This document shows, piece by piece, positions 24,991 to 39,640 of a stretch of DNA of 64,000 bases. The stretch comes from Melanocharis versteri (taxonomy: Eukaryota; Chordata; Aves; Passeriformes; Melanocharitidae): positions 289,898 through 353,897 of the forward strand of contig VZTG01001075.1 in the NCBI GenBank assembly GCA_013397845.1. The letters run 5' to 3'. The stretch's first letter is position 1; every line of letters starts with the position of its first letter. The notes below the pieces were generated by a model. That model saw nothing but the letters and a program-made list of their open reading frames with translations. It had not been told where the DNA came from and did not search any database. The position numbers and the translations under genes are program-made.

Positions 24991-27900
24991 ATGGATGTTG
25001 CCTTCCAGTGGAAGACTACTAATTAGCATAGGCATGGTCAGTGCAAAGAGAGGTGTCTGAAGAGATGGCCCTATTCATGGGCCATTGGAAGCAGAGAATA
25101 GCAGCAGATTGAAGCAGACCAGATCTATTGCTGACCTTGGCAGAGGACACCAGATTTTAGATGGTCATACAAGGTACCATCTACAGCTAGAGACAACCCA
25201 CTGGGCTAGTAAATCCTTGTGCTATTAGTTAAAGCATAAAATCTGCTCACAGCATCTGCTGGGGAAAAAGATGAGCTGAGATGGGGTAAGGGCAGTAAAT
25301 AAGAGAAGGGTCCTTTTTGATCCTGTAGCCTTACAGGCTAAGCACTGCCTAAAAAACTAAACCAGGTTTGTAATTCTGGCTCAACTTTTTTGTAGGTCAG
25401 ACAGGATTGCTTCTTACACAGAGGGCAGGGAGGGGAGGAACAGCTTTCCTTACAGACAGTCAAATCACTATGCAAACCGATGACATGTCCAGTTACCTCA
25501 AGCTACGAGATACAGACTAAAACCTACTCTGTTGGTTTCAAAATCAATATGTGTTCTGCTGTGTCAAGCAGCTCTTCCTCCCACTCTCCTGTCCTGGTAT
25601 CTGAGACATGCTGAAAACACCCAGGTGGAATGACCTGACAGTCCAGTTAGTCTCTTTCACACGTCATATCTAATAGAAGTCAATTGTGTCTTCTTATCTG
25701 GCACACATGGTGAGCTTTGGAGGGATGTATGCAATTTGTGAGCAGTTATCAAGAAATGTAAATGATTAACAATCTCCAGCAGGTTAAGCAGTTTACTTAA
25801 TTGAGAGATGTCCCAACTGCTGAGCATCAGAGGGAGGCAATGCACATGGAGGGCAGTATTTAGAATCAATTTTTATTCCAGCTGGAGGGGGGGAGGCAGA
25901 AAATATTAGACAGAGCTGTTCTGTGGACAAGATCTGGCCCCTTAAACAGATCAGATGGACAGTTTGCTCTAAATAACATCAATAAAAAGGAACAGCAAGT
26001 TTACAAGAAAGACTGAAAGCAGTTATGACCTTGAACACTGCAGTGAACAAATGGGTTGCTTTGGAAGTACATTTTCATCATCTGCACTGCACAATGGAAA
26101 TAAATTCAAGCTAACAAAGGTTGTTAGAAATGCATAACCATATCATTCCACAAATGCATCTTTCCCCCCTGGCACTGTACTGTTAAAATACTCGATTCGC
26201 ACTCTTAAGTCTGAAAGATCAAGGTTCTTCTTTGATTTCCTACTCACTTTTTCTTTTTTTCAGAGCATTTGTTTGATCAGTTTTTGAAAGAAAAATATTT
26301 CTGTAGAAGGAGACAAAGGTTCATGGTATGGCAGCTACATGCTAATTAAAAAGCCACTGAATGCTGAGGATCTATGTCCTACCTTTCCCAGTGGTTAACC
26401 ATTAACTCTATTCAGGACATAGGAACCAAAGAAGACAGTCCAGTAGCCTACTTCCATGCCATGCACTTAAAAGCTTAGAGACACTCTTCTGCACTCCCAT
26501 CAGTTCTCCCGGTCATCCCACACTGTCTCTTCCTCTGGCACCCTTCATTTTTACACACATTTCAACCACTCTATTTCTCTCCCCAGAGTTTTGGCTCCAG
26601 CATCTGGTTCAACAAGAGCTGACAGCAATTTACAAGTCCTGCTAGACTTAGCCTTTTAAAATTACTCATGCTATTGGCAAGAATACCAGCTTGAGATGTG
26701 TATGTGTTTGTGGGAAAGGTGCAGATATTCCCTTTGCATCCCTGTTTTTCTGTTTTCAGAAACACCCATTAACCAGCAGGTACCAGGCTACCAAGGTCAC
26801 CTCTCCTTGGCAGTAGCAAGCCTTCAGCATTTTCACCCCCACAAGCAACTGCAGAGGTTCCTCCTCAAGCAGCTGATGTTCCTTCCTCACCAAGTCAGCT
26901 TTGAAGCAGCAAGGCAAAGGCAAATATTGCCATTCCCCCCACCCACTGCAAATAAAAGAAACTCTTCCCATCTGATTTCCATTTCTCTACTTTTTGTAGC
27001 ATCCCATCCCACTCCCTCATGCCTGGGAGGCATCACACATCCACCGTCTCTCAATCACTCATAACAATCCAATGCATTTAAATAATATTTAAACAGGTTT
27101 TAAAAAAACTAGTAATAAACTGGGAATTACTGCAGGCTGCTGCTGGACCACAGAAGGATTGAGATGGTACTTCAGGTTTTCAGAAGGCAACACTTGGCAG
27201 ATAAAACCAGCTAAACACACTAAATGCTTTTTCACATCACCAGGGCACAAGGTAGTTTTTACCGATTTCTGGTGTCAGTGGTTTTCCTGATACCATCTGC
27301 CCATTTCACTTTCATATCAGATGACTTGATATTTAATATTGATATTTAACAGCATTAGCAAGGATGTGCAGCTGCTCCAAGTTCATGCAGGAAGGAGACA
27401 GCCTGCCTTTTCTGAATTCCAAATTGGTAAGAGGAGGGTCACAGAGAATTAATAAGCAGGAGGGTGAGGAAATGAGAGAGTGAGTTGAGAGGAGTTAGAG
27501 ACAGAACATGAATGGGAAGAACGAGCAGTAGGGAACAGGATATAAAGTACAAATGATACAAAGCCTGCAGTAACAATAGCAGTGAACGCCTGGTTCAGTA
27601 ACGCTCAGATGAGGAAACTGAAAGAGCACAGTGTTTTGGTAATAACGGGTCTATCCAAATGGAGGTAACAGGCTGAAGACAAACCCTTCAAACCCCAAGA
27701 CTCTCCCACCACCCCTATTACTGTGGTATCAGGGTAGCTTTGTGCATGTCCATTGTCCCTCACCAGAGGAAAGGGGAGAAGTCCAGCTCCACACTGTGCA
27801 TTTACAAAGCTGCCTGGTGACAGACAGGGCAATGAAAACCTTACAGCTGCACTCAACAGCTACCCTCCAAATTTGTAAATTGGAAAGTATTTCCCACATT

Positions 27901-30900
27901 AAGGCTTCTCTCCAAAGTGCAGTTGCACTTACCTTGATACCTCACAAATACAAAGTTCTTGCTCCGTTACTTGGGACACTAAATCCTTTAGGCTCTCTTT
28001 TCTTTTAACAGACAGGAATTGTTTTTCGCATTTAAGACAAACAAAGGTTCATTATCTATTGCTGTGAAATAAGCATAGAGAAAAAAAACCCAACAGTTTG
28101 AAAAAGGAAGTTATGACCCCTGCAGGCTATCTGAATTCAATGTCAAGTGATCTTTTTCCCAACTGCATACTGCAAGATTTGTACATATTTTAAGGAAGAG
28201 AAAAAGCTCCACTTCTGTTGTCTTCCTCTGCAGTGCTCATGGAAAGTTTCAAGTCTCAGCCTTGGCTCTTAAATTCCTACTCTCTTTTCTTCCCCAACTT
28301 GAGTCAAGTTATTACTGGGTCTCAAGAATGAAATATTTTTTTGTTTAAAGCAGCTTAGCTTTTGAATAAACAAACACACAGAATCAAACTTTGTCCTGTT
28401 TAGGAAATATTTACAAAAATGACTACTAGTGAAAGATAAAAACCATGTGTTTGGGATGCTTCTAAATCAGTCCTGGACATAAGGAGAAAGCACCACAATC
28501 CAGTTCCACAGGAGAACTTAAGGACAGTGATATCAACCACCAGCAGGTCTAAGGTAAGAGCACAGGTGTGGGAGTTCTGCTTCCACTATAGAGTTAGCTA
28601 CTGAAAAATGGGACTCTCATGAAACACCAGAGTGCAAGCCAATCCACACACACAAGCTTATCAAAGATGTAGCAGTTACATTTTTTCATAGCATCAAGAC
28701 TGGATATGCACTGACTGAACAAGAACTAAACTTCTCTGAAAGGCAGGATGGATAATCACAGATCCACCCCATTCTTTCTTCTACAAGGAAACCTTTCCAT
28801 TTCAACTTTCAGCTTTAGCAGATGATTTTTCCTAATTTTTTCAGACAATTCGTAACCATATCATGTTGCCAAATAGCAACATCAGAGTCCCTCTGATCTG
28901 ATTTCAGAAAAGAATATCAATTTAGTTTCACAGGAATGAGAGACCTAAGTTAGACATCTTGTTCCGTTTATTTTTGTTACTTCTGCATAATTGATAGCTA
29001 TTTATAGTTTAATTTTATGTGACTCCAAATATGCTTCTCTCTCTTAGTCTATGGTTAAAATTGTTGTTTCTACAAGATTTCGTGCAATGGAGGCCAAGTA
29101 GAATTTCTGTTTGTGCACAAAGTAAGATAGTGCAATCTTGTGGTACAGAAAAGCAGCAGATTTTGTAGAATACTATAAAGATTGTTGTACAACTCATGTC
29201 CCGGGTACTCCAGGCATACATGATTTAAAGGAAATCTTTTTGCTTTCTTGATCCTCTGATGATTTAAAAAGGCAATCATAATCTTATAACAACTCAGGGC
29301 TGGGATAAAATACTCTGACACCATTTCCTCAGTATCAGAGGACCTGTACCAGAGGAGAATTTCAGATCAACCATCCTGAGAACAGTTAAAGTAATATTAA
29401 AAATTAAACAAGAAACTTTTCATAGAAAACACAAAAGGCTCCTACAACAAGACACTCCACACAAGAAAAAAACTAGAATATATAAATTCCCTCCCAATCC
29501 CAGAGGGAACAACAACATACTGTAGGAGACAAGGCAAGTCCAACAATCCTTGCCACTGGAAAGCCTGGCTCCAAGACACAAAACCCAGCTTAGCAACTTG
29601 GGCCAAGCTCAGGAGCAGGAGGAGAACACAACTGCCACAGGGCAGCACCGTGCCAAAGGGTGTCAGAACAATGATGCTACATCCAACACGTATTTTCCAA
29701 CTCCGTCACATTCCAATTACTGTGGCAGTAACAGCTAAGGAATATCTATCACCCTTGTGCCTCCCACAGCAGCTGTGCACGCACTCCTCCAGTAATGCAA
29801 ATATCACCTGTCCGTTTGAAACACTCAGCTGATCCCACTCATGAGGTCAGCAGCAAAACTCTCAAGTGACACTGGAGCAAGATGAAACCAGCCATGATGA
29901 TTTCGGTGTTTGTTTGCATATTGAAGCAAAAGGAAATTACTATTTCTTCCTAACAGCAGACACATCACTGTCCCCAAAACAGTGGGTAAAGGAGAAGAAA
30001 AAAGAGAAGGACTGAAATACTGTGTGAATCACCCAATGGATACTCAAATGGAAACAGCTTGTACAAAAACTGTATGATTGTGGAAGACTCTCTCCAAAAG
30101 ACTTTGCCCCAACAATACCTGTAACTTCTGTTACATTATCAGTGTCAGGTTAACTGGCCAAGGCAGAAAGACCTCTGTGATAGTTATAGAACAAGCATCT
30201 CTAGCTATAAAGTACTTTCTATTGAAAATGTGCTTTGAAGACTAATTTAATTATTGTACCTGACGTTTCCTTGCTTTTCTTAGGTAGACGAGCTCACAAG
30301 CTATTGAGACAGACCACTTCCTCTTCACAGTTCCTTTGTGGCATCGCCAGTTTTACTAGGAAATGGAAGTTCTTATTTTCTGTCCTCCTTGATGTTTTAA
30401 TACAACCAACAAAATCTATTAAAGTTTTCTATAATCATTTAGCAGCAACACCAAATATATGGGCAGAAAACTGCTTGGGGTAAGGTCTGTGACCACTGTA
30501 CGTACAGCTTATTTCAAGTGTTTTTGAAATTGAAAGGAGCACAAATGTCATTTTTATGACTGAAGGTCTTTTCAAAGATTAAATGCTTAGGTAAAACTTC
30601 ACAGCAGAGGGTCTCTGGACTTCCTTGATCTTCTTCAAGCTATGCTCTAGATTTGGATGTCCCTGATGAGGAATCCTCTCTTCAGCACCTAATGTCCAAC
30701 TGCCGGTGTTTCAGATGCAGATGATGGCAACTTGTATTTCAAAACTGGTCATTACTACAGCTTAGCACTGTTCTATGACTTCAAAAATACAGGACCAAAG
30801 CTTTCACATGGCCTGAAACAGCGAAGGGAATGGCACACTTACTAGAACTAAATTGGGTACTTTTACTGGCAGGCACAGTACAGCTCCAAAGACACCAAGC

Positions 30901-33900
30901 CCACTGGAAGGATGCCACTCTAGGATGGTGTAAGTGGGGAAGGAGCTGGCAAATAAGGAAGCATTCATGTCCCATCTCCCAGCCCTACAGGACATGCAAT
31001 GCTCTGCTCAAACTGGCCAAAGATACATCCCTGGGCGTCAGAAACAAAGCCTCCTGGAGAAAACATATCTTGACAGCTACTGAGGAATGCCAGATGATGC
31101 ATTCACATCGGTTACAGGTCCAGTGCTTGTGCCTCCTGTGGTGCAGGAAGTGAGCACAGAGGTCTGACTGGAGAACTTGGCCACAGAGGCCATGAATGCA
31201 ACTTCAGTGCTCCACTGGGGTTCCAGTCCTGGCTGCAGCCCTGCGGGTCACTGGCCAATGTCACACACAGGAATTTGGCAAGCACATGCACTTCTGCTCA
31301 GCACAGGGGCCCTGGGAGACCTGTCCTCCTCTGGACATCTGATTGAAGTTATCTTAAGAATCTCAAACTACTTTGGTCTCAAATTCAGGTTTTTTAAACT
31401 TACTGTTATAGATCTCCAACCACCAGAAATGTTCACAGACATAAGAGTTTCAAGGGCTGTGTCTTGTTTAAACCAGTGGCTTAGTTGTTTTTGTATTTTT
31501 TTTTTAATCGCAGAAGCAATTTCCTGTAGGCAACCTGATACCCCACCAGGAGGAACAGCCACATGACCTGGGTGCTCCGGAGATGTGAAACACATCTGCA
31601 TTTATAAGTGACACAGGCCTGGGACCAGCCTCCAGCAGTGAGGCCACTCAGCATGGAAGCCAGCAGCTACATCCGAGCCATGGAATGGGAATGGTCCCTG
31701 GCACAAGCTGACTCCCAAACCCTGTTATGGGGACTGTTTGATGCTGAGCAAATTGGCTCACGGCAAGAACAGTGCCTGATACCAGCTACCAGAGAGCACA
31801 GCCAGCCAGATCCCCCTGCTTGAAAGATATTCTCGCACTATTTAATTTATTAAAAATACAGTCACTATAGCAACTGGCCATGGGTTCAGCTGCCCATTTC
31901 CCACAGCTGATTCATGGAGCCATTAAAAAAAGGAAACAGTATTGATCCCCATATACACCAACCATCTTGTGCAATACTGGGTTTGTCTGAAAGAACACAA
32001 AAGTGAGAACATGGGATTTGCTGCTTACCCTCACAAGAGCTCCTTTTCGTTATATTGTACACCACAATAATATCTCAAGGTGGTCCTTATTTTCCCACTT
32101 TCCCACCTTCATTTTTATTAGCCTAAGGTCAGTATAACAGCATTGGTCAATAATTGAATAAACACCATTTTTTGGCTTAGAGTTATCATACACAGCAATA
32201 AAGAGAAATGAAACTCAAAACAAAAAGATGACCATTGCCAGGATAATGCTTCAGAATACCACAACAACCAGCTTGCAAATTATGAGCTTGCATTCAAACA
32301 CAGGCAGCATCATTTATTTCTGGAAAAATACCATTGAGTCTGAGGTGTCAATACGTGCACACACACCACTTTTTTAAACCACTGTTTGCATTTTCTAATC
32401 CACATGCTAAACACGAATACAGATCACTAAGCAATTACCCACGTCATTTGCTTTTCCTGTCTCCAGAATTTTTGTCAAAGTGGTTGTTTATCTACTTCTC
32501 CCGTATCATTTTGTATACAAAACACTTGCAGAAACATTTAACATAGGTTTTGTGCTTAACAGCGGAATAACAGTAACACTTGTTTCTAAAAGAATTTGAC
32601 TCTTAAAACCATGTAAAAATGTCTGTTCGTTTCAGAAAGGGCATGTGAACACAAGTTCAGTTTTAGAGCACAGGAAAGACCATGGGAGACAATAAGGCAA
32701 ACCAAGCCACTGGTTAGGTTTATCCATGCTTCTTGCTGGTGACCTCAATATTTGCAGTCCTTGGCCCATCCATTCAGGTGTGTTCACACCTCATAAAAAC
32801 CAGACAATAATGTTCATGCCTGCTTCCTTGAAGAAGAGGTTTTAGGTCATCAGGTTTTTAGAAGAATGAATATAAGCTGTGATCAAAAGGATGCTGTGGA
32901 CGAAAGTAGTTGGGATGATGACTTCTTGGCTTGGTTTCCCAGTTGCAAAAATTTATAAAGGAAATCCTCACCAAGCTTCTCTCTCATGTACTAAAGAATG
33001 AAGGAAGGAGGGAAAGAAGGCGTACAAGCATCTGAAATCACAGAGGAGCTTTCAGAATTCAGATGAAAGTCATGCATTTTTCAGCCACTACAGCATGTAT
33101 TTTTTTTTTAAACAATCAGCACATTCATAGCTCCCTTTCCCTACTGCTTTCTCTGGTATATAATGTGGGTTAGCGACAGTATTTGTAGAAAAGCTTACTG
33201 CTGGAAACTGAAGGACCATGACCAACAGCATTTACAGCACTTCTTGTTTAACAAAAAAACCCCTACCCTTACTTTTAATCTTCCACTCCAAAATCAACAC
33301 TCTGGAACCTTAATTAGTGGTACAAGCTACTGTGGGATTTCCTCCCTTCCCCCGGTCTTGTGCTCCCCAACCATATTAGCAACCATAAAGAGTGTGCAAA
33401 GGGGAAGATGAAATGCCAAACAACAGAGGTCCCAAATGTTCCCCCTGAGCGAAGCCTGCAGCTGGGCAGCCTGTAGAAATCCTGCCTGCAGCAGGGCTGA
33501 GAGAAGGTCTCTGCAACAGCCCATCCCAACAGGGCTCCTCATCTGCTGGCGCTTCATAGCTTAGACTGCCATGGTACTCCAAGCACCATAGCAAGCTCTC
33601 CAGAATTTTATGTTCTTTGGCCTTTTGGCTACAAATAAACTTGGCAACAACAGGGATCAGAGTGTGAAGTTGGAAGTTCAGTGTTTGTATGGGTCTGAGC
33701 TGATGTCCCTGCTGGAAAACTGGCAGGATCATTTATCAGTTGATGTTTTCAAAGCATGATGATGGATGAATTTATTCCCACTCATTTACTGGCAGTTACA
33801 GAAGTTACCAAGAAGAGATTAGTTTATGAACTCTGATTCATTTCCTGAAGGGAAGTGACTGAACTCTTTGGAAATGGATTAGTGCCTATACATTTTGTAC

Positions 33901-36900
33901 CAACCCCTCTATGTAACACGCTGTGCCAAGTGCAGTGGTCTACCACCCATTGCAGCTGATACTCCTGCACGAGCTGCTTTCCCTGCTTGCTCCTGACTGA
34001 GGGAACCCAGCATACCTCCATTCTTAGCTGTCAATGCCAGCTAATGCAGTCTCAAAAACATCAGATGTAATAGAACTTAGAAAACTTGAGGTAATATCAG
34101 ACAGGCTTTTGCTCATCAGACAGCACTAGAAGTCTCAGCTGCTAAGGCAGCACACACAACAGCCCAGGCAAGGCTTTGGTAGACCCAAAGTGCTCTTTTT
34201 GGGTTGAATTATAGCTGTTCTGATGGAATGGGGCATAGTGCTCAGTGGAACAGAATAACACACATCATTTGATTGCCGCTAAAAGTATTAACTTCTTAAT
34301 TCCAGTAATTAAATAATATCAGGGGACAATAAAGCCAAAGGTGTCAGTGTTGATTTGACAGGTACATTATCTCTTCATCCTATCCCCTCAGCAGAATTAA
34401 TGTTGAGATTGCTTTAGTCCTCTTTTCCCCACGTTAGTACTTACCACACTGCCCTACTTAGATCTCTAGTTTTTATCAGTATTTGCCTCTGCAAATTGTT
34501 CCCATGACATAATAAAAGCATAGAGAACATTTATCTCTAGAAGACAAACACAGGACTCTTCAGCAAAGACACTTTCATCTCCCATTAAGGTCCTGAACAG
34601 GAGAAAGCAGACTATGCTAAGGCTACTGCCTGATCAAGGACTCCTGTGCCACAGGAATCTGAAGCAATGGGACCAACATGACAACAACAGGCACAAGGGC
34701 TGTATGCCTGATCTTGGAGAACAGCACAGGCATGACCTTTCCTGCTGGACTTCCAGTAACTGCAGAAGGGCAATCATCCTTTGACAACTGCTTATTGTTG
34801 GTGGAGCTGCTGAAAGAACCAGTGAAGCCAAGACATGATTCCTAAATGCAGACAAGACACATGTAGAGGACCTCCACTGCCATCAGAATGCTGCAGCTGC
34901 CTTTAGTCAACCTTGCATGCAGCAAAAGCTAGGCTGGACCACAGGCTATGCCCTTGCCATCAAAGCTGAAAGCATCTCCTTGGAAATCCTACTTTCATCC
35001 TATCCGATGGAATGCACATGGTGCTGCAAAACACGAAGCCTTTGAAATGTCAATTTGAACCGCTCCTTGGATGACTCCACAGCCCCCATTTGCTCTAGCA
35101 AAACACGGAGCTGAGAGGAGGGGCAGAGTTTCTCTGTATCGGATGGGGAAAAAAGAACAGACTATGGGAATGAGAAGATACAGCTTAATAACACTTAGGA
35201 TCAAGAAGAAAATTATAAAGTAAGGATAATTTGGCACATAAGCAAAATGAGTGCAAACTTTAAGGCCCCAAAATATTTCACAAAGCAGATGCATCTCCTG
35301 CTTAAGAATACAATTAAGCCTTTATTTGCTATTATAAGTGAATTTGAAGCCAAAGTTAAATTTACCACATTTGCACTCACCGCTGGAGGTGCAAAATCTC
35401 ATTATCTGTCACGTTCTCAACACAGGCAAGGATCTTCTCTCCATATCCTTTCAAGAGAAAGCACTGAACTTGTTCTATCACCTGAATCCAAATAATTCAA
35501 CCTGATGGCAAAATAGGCCACTTCATATTAGGACAGCCTTTTCTCATATTTCTCTCCACAGGACTCAGCTCCTAAGAAAAGCAGGATTACAGACCTGTAA
35601 AGGTCAAAAGCATTGCTTTTTGGGGCTGATCGATCACTACTGTTATTGCAAAAACCTGCTAAGTACATTATCTTTCACCTCACAGTAGGAGGGAATGGTA
35701 CAGGACTTGGAGAATAAAAGACAACATTAGACAAAATGTTGCAGTGAACTTGGCAGCAGAACAGCAGTGCTCTCTATCCAGAACTGTACTTTGGCATAGC
35801 CTTCGATTCAGTGCTCAAAACCTTAAGAGCTCCCTGAAAAACTTAATTTAAGTGGTGAATACACATGGTGTAACAAGCAAAGCCCATATGTTCAAAGTCT
35901 GGCCAAGGTTAGTTACACAACGCTATTTCCTGCAGCCTGACTAAGAGAAAAATTGAAACACCACATTTTTTAGCCCAGCCTCCACAACTGTTCTCCCTCT
36001 AATGAGGATGAAGGCAGTATTTTGTCTATCTAAAATTTTGGCACAGTTTAACTTGTAAAATTTAATACTTGTTTTCTGATAGCCAAATATCAATTTTGGC
36101 CATTACTTATGAGCAGTTTCAAGCCATCGGGCATGCAGACTGTGACATATGAAGAACCCCAAGAGATGCATATTGCTTTGTGATTATGTAAAGGTCCCTG
36201 CCTGGAGGGTTGCCTGGTAAACTTACCCTCTCCTGCTTCTCCTTTCACAAAACTGTCCCTTTCCTTCTCCAAGCTTGCTCCAGCCTCTCACCCAAACTGC
36301 TTGCAAGGGTACTTTCAACTCCTGTGTGGATGCTTGTTTTACAATTTTCCAATTTACATCACTCCTTTACCTCACAGAAGTATAAAGAAGGAAGCTTCAT
36401 TTTCTCTTTCCTAAAATGCCCCATGCAGGACAAGGGTCTGCTGAAGAGGATGCATCCTGCTGTGTGTGGCTATTCTCAGAACTCCATGGCTGCTGCTCCT
36501 ATTCCCTCCCATGGTGCCCCATCCCTTCCTGCCACATCCAGCAGCACATGGCTGCATCCATCACTCCTCACACTGTATGCAGAAGGGAAACAGCTGTGTC
36601 TTTTTTTGCTTCTGGCCTTGTGACAGACTGCATTAGGGACTTCTGTAATTCTTATCAAATCCCTGGGCAAATACATGCAGATACCAGAAATTTTATACAA
36701 ATCCACTCATATTTGGCCAGTGTGTGATGAAGCAAAAAGGGCAAAGCAGTGTTTTTATGTGAATAGTCTTTCAGTGTCTGAGAGGTTACAGTGCACAGAA
36801 CACAGTGATGCACAGAAGACACTTGTACAAAAGCCAGTTGCCCTCCTTAGGGTGCTGCTCATCATTTAAGAAGCTTTTAGAGCTCTTGACCACAGAAGCA

Positions 36901-39620
36901 CCAAGGCAGTGCCTGCATTATGCCCTCCTACTCTCTCCTTTCCATTTGATCTCTGAGCTGCCAAGTATTTTCTGACTTCTCTCAGGGCTGTTACAAACAC
37001 CATTTTACAAAACTTGTGCCACTTTTGAGCAATCCTCTTCCATGTAGTATCACACAGCTAAGAGATGTAGCTGGGAAACCTGTGCACAGATCAGTGTCAG
37101 CAGATACCATGCAGGCACCAGCGCAGCTGGAGAGAGGGAAAGAAAAGAGTCTGTCTCAGTAAACAAAATACTATAAAGTAGCTCAAACAAGCTACTGACA
37201 TATTCCTATTGTGCTACAATGGTCACATGCTATTTGAGAGCTTCAGTCTGCTAAGTGACCCACAATGAAAGGTCAGCCTTCCTTAAACAGCTCGGTAGCT
37301 TCAAAACTGTTGCAATTCCTTAAGGCAGTTTAAGGTATTGCAGCCATTTCATGTTGCAGCATCACTGCCTCCTCTAGACATCTTTATCTTGAGGAGAAAA
37401 ACAAACAAGTTTCCTGCAACAGTAAATTTTTAGTTATATGCCATCTCTGTACTGCATGTATGCCATAACTGTCATTTGTTTTTTTCCAGGGTCCCCAGGC
37501 CACACAGAGGTGGTATTGTGCAGTCCCCTCTTGGTGAGAAGCACTGTTCAGCCAAAGAACTGGAGAGACGGCAGGGGAAGGTCACCAAGCCTGACAGACA
37601 TGAGACATACTGATGAGAGATCCAGTCTCTGTGTAAGCAGATGCCAGGGAAATTAAGATGGGGTCAAGGAAGACAAGAAGAAAAATGAGAACTGGGAATA
37701 ATACGGGAAGCAGATGCATCATCCTGAAACTTGCTGCAACTCAAGAACACTGTTCAGCAACAGGCAGAAAAAGAGGCTACCAGGATGCAAACGGAAGGTG
37801 TATTAAGCAGCTCTTCTTATTCCAAATAAAGCTTGTAAGATATATTCACCCACATCTTTTATAGAAAGAATAATCTTTAAAACTGAGAGGGGAGTAAAAA
37901 CCATTGCACCTCTAACTCGAAAGCCTCAAGCACCTAAGGTTCCACTCTATTCTGCTGCCCAACTGTGCTGCTGAAGCTGGGTCTGTGCAAGCTGTGGTCC
38001 AGGTCACATCAGAGCACATTTTTGCAGCTGTCTTCTCGCAGTTATGACATGAACTTAATGCAACTGCAGGAGTTCCACCAATCTGTGCACTGACCTACAC
38101 GAGCTAGTAGTTTCAGGATAGCTCAAATCACAGAGACGAGACTAAATGCTCGTGCTTTAAATCTTTAACTGACACACGGGGGAGAGCATCTTAAGGCAAG
38201 GGATACACAAGCTCAGACTAACTTCAACAACTGGAGGCACGAAGTGGCACCGGGGGTTAAAAAAGCACAACATTGGAAGGTCTCCCACAAGTTACTAAGT
38301 GGAGTTTATCACTCCCAACAAGCACTCAGCAGGACATTTTATGCGCAAAGTCTCAGATTTGGCATCTCAACAGGATACATGTTAGTCAAATCAGGAACAG
38401 TTACTTTTCAACATCTGCAACAATGTCTGATTCCAAGAGCTTTTGGACCTCCTGTCTTCTCTCTTAAGCCTCCTGCCAGCATCCGCTTCTTCCTCACAAA
38501 CAGCCAGCACTAACCTCCACCCGACCATTATTCCAAACACACAGTCATCAAATTACGACACATCCAAAAAATCCAGTAAAAAAAAAAAAAAGCAACCAAG
38601 TTGCATCTACAGCACTACGTCTCTTCAATTCCTATCAACAATTTTATTGGTGACTGATGTTTTCATCAAAATTTAAAGAACAGGCAGGCAGGAACAAGTC
38701 TTTTTACACTTGTGGAGAGCATCCACACCTTCTGCACTGCTTGAGCTACTGCTCGTGCTGCAATCACCTGGGTGTGAAACCTACAGGCTTAGACTGATAA
38801 ACATACACAAACAGCATCAAAATCAGTTCTCACAGCACCTGTACTTCTGCTGCAAACCAACAGCCACACGCAAGGCAGAGCAGACATCACTGATGTAAGC
38901 CTGTGCTTAGATAGGAATTACAGACCTGTACTGCAACCACACTGCTGGGCAAAGCAATCACTTTCCACCACTCCACCACAGGAGAAAGGAAACTCAGTTT
39001 ACCAGGGGTCTGCGGTTCCTTGCACCCTGCCTGAATGCAGCACTGTGTGAAGAATCCCACCTTTCCACTAGAGGTGGCTCATGCCTTTTTCACAGGCATG
39101 AACTATGACGCTATATGCTTACTGGTCTGGATCTGGACAGGAAAACCACAAGGAGAAAAAGATTGCTTTTGATATACTTCAGGGTGGAAAGATCACAGCT
39201 CTCCATGTTAGAAGTCATGTCAGCACAAAGCCAAAGACAATTCCCACATTTCTTGTTACATATGCATATTCCCATTCCTACTTCACTGTTTGTTTAGCAA
39301 AGATATTTTCATTTACACAAGATGGAGATGAAGTTGTCCTGCCCCATAAAAAACCTGCTAGTTAGCATACCCAGAACACAAGCCTTGGGCAACAGCTGAA
39401 GTGCACATCTGTATTTAAAACCCTCAAACTGCAAACCAAACCTAGCAACACAAGCTCTGCACAGTTTTCTCTATGTGAGACAGAGACACTAATAAGACAA
39501 GCAGTCTGGGCTCACTGCTTATACAGTGATCCATAGGAAGAAGCTGAGACATCTGAGTTGAAAAAGAACTTAAAATAATACAAGGTAATGGAGAAGACAA
39601 AAGTCTTTATTCCCTTAACA

Positions 39621-39640
39621 ATAAATAAATAAATAAATAA
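39621..39640. repeat. (ATAA)5 microsatellite
   Basis: Five perfect ATAA units lie in WDFY2 intron 1, followed by an A/T-rich tail. This is a simple repeat with no other feature around it. Confidence 0.9.
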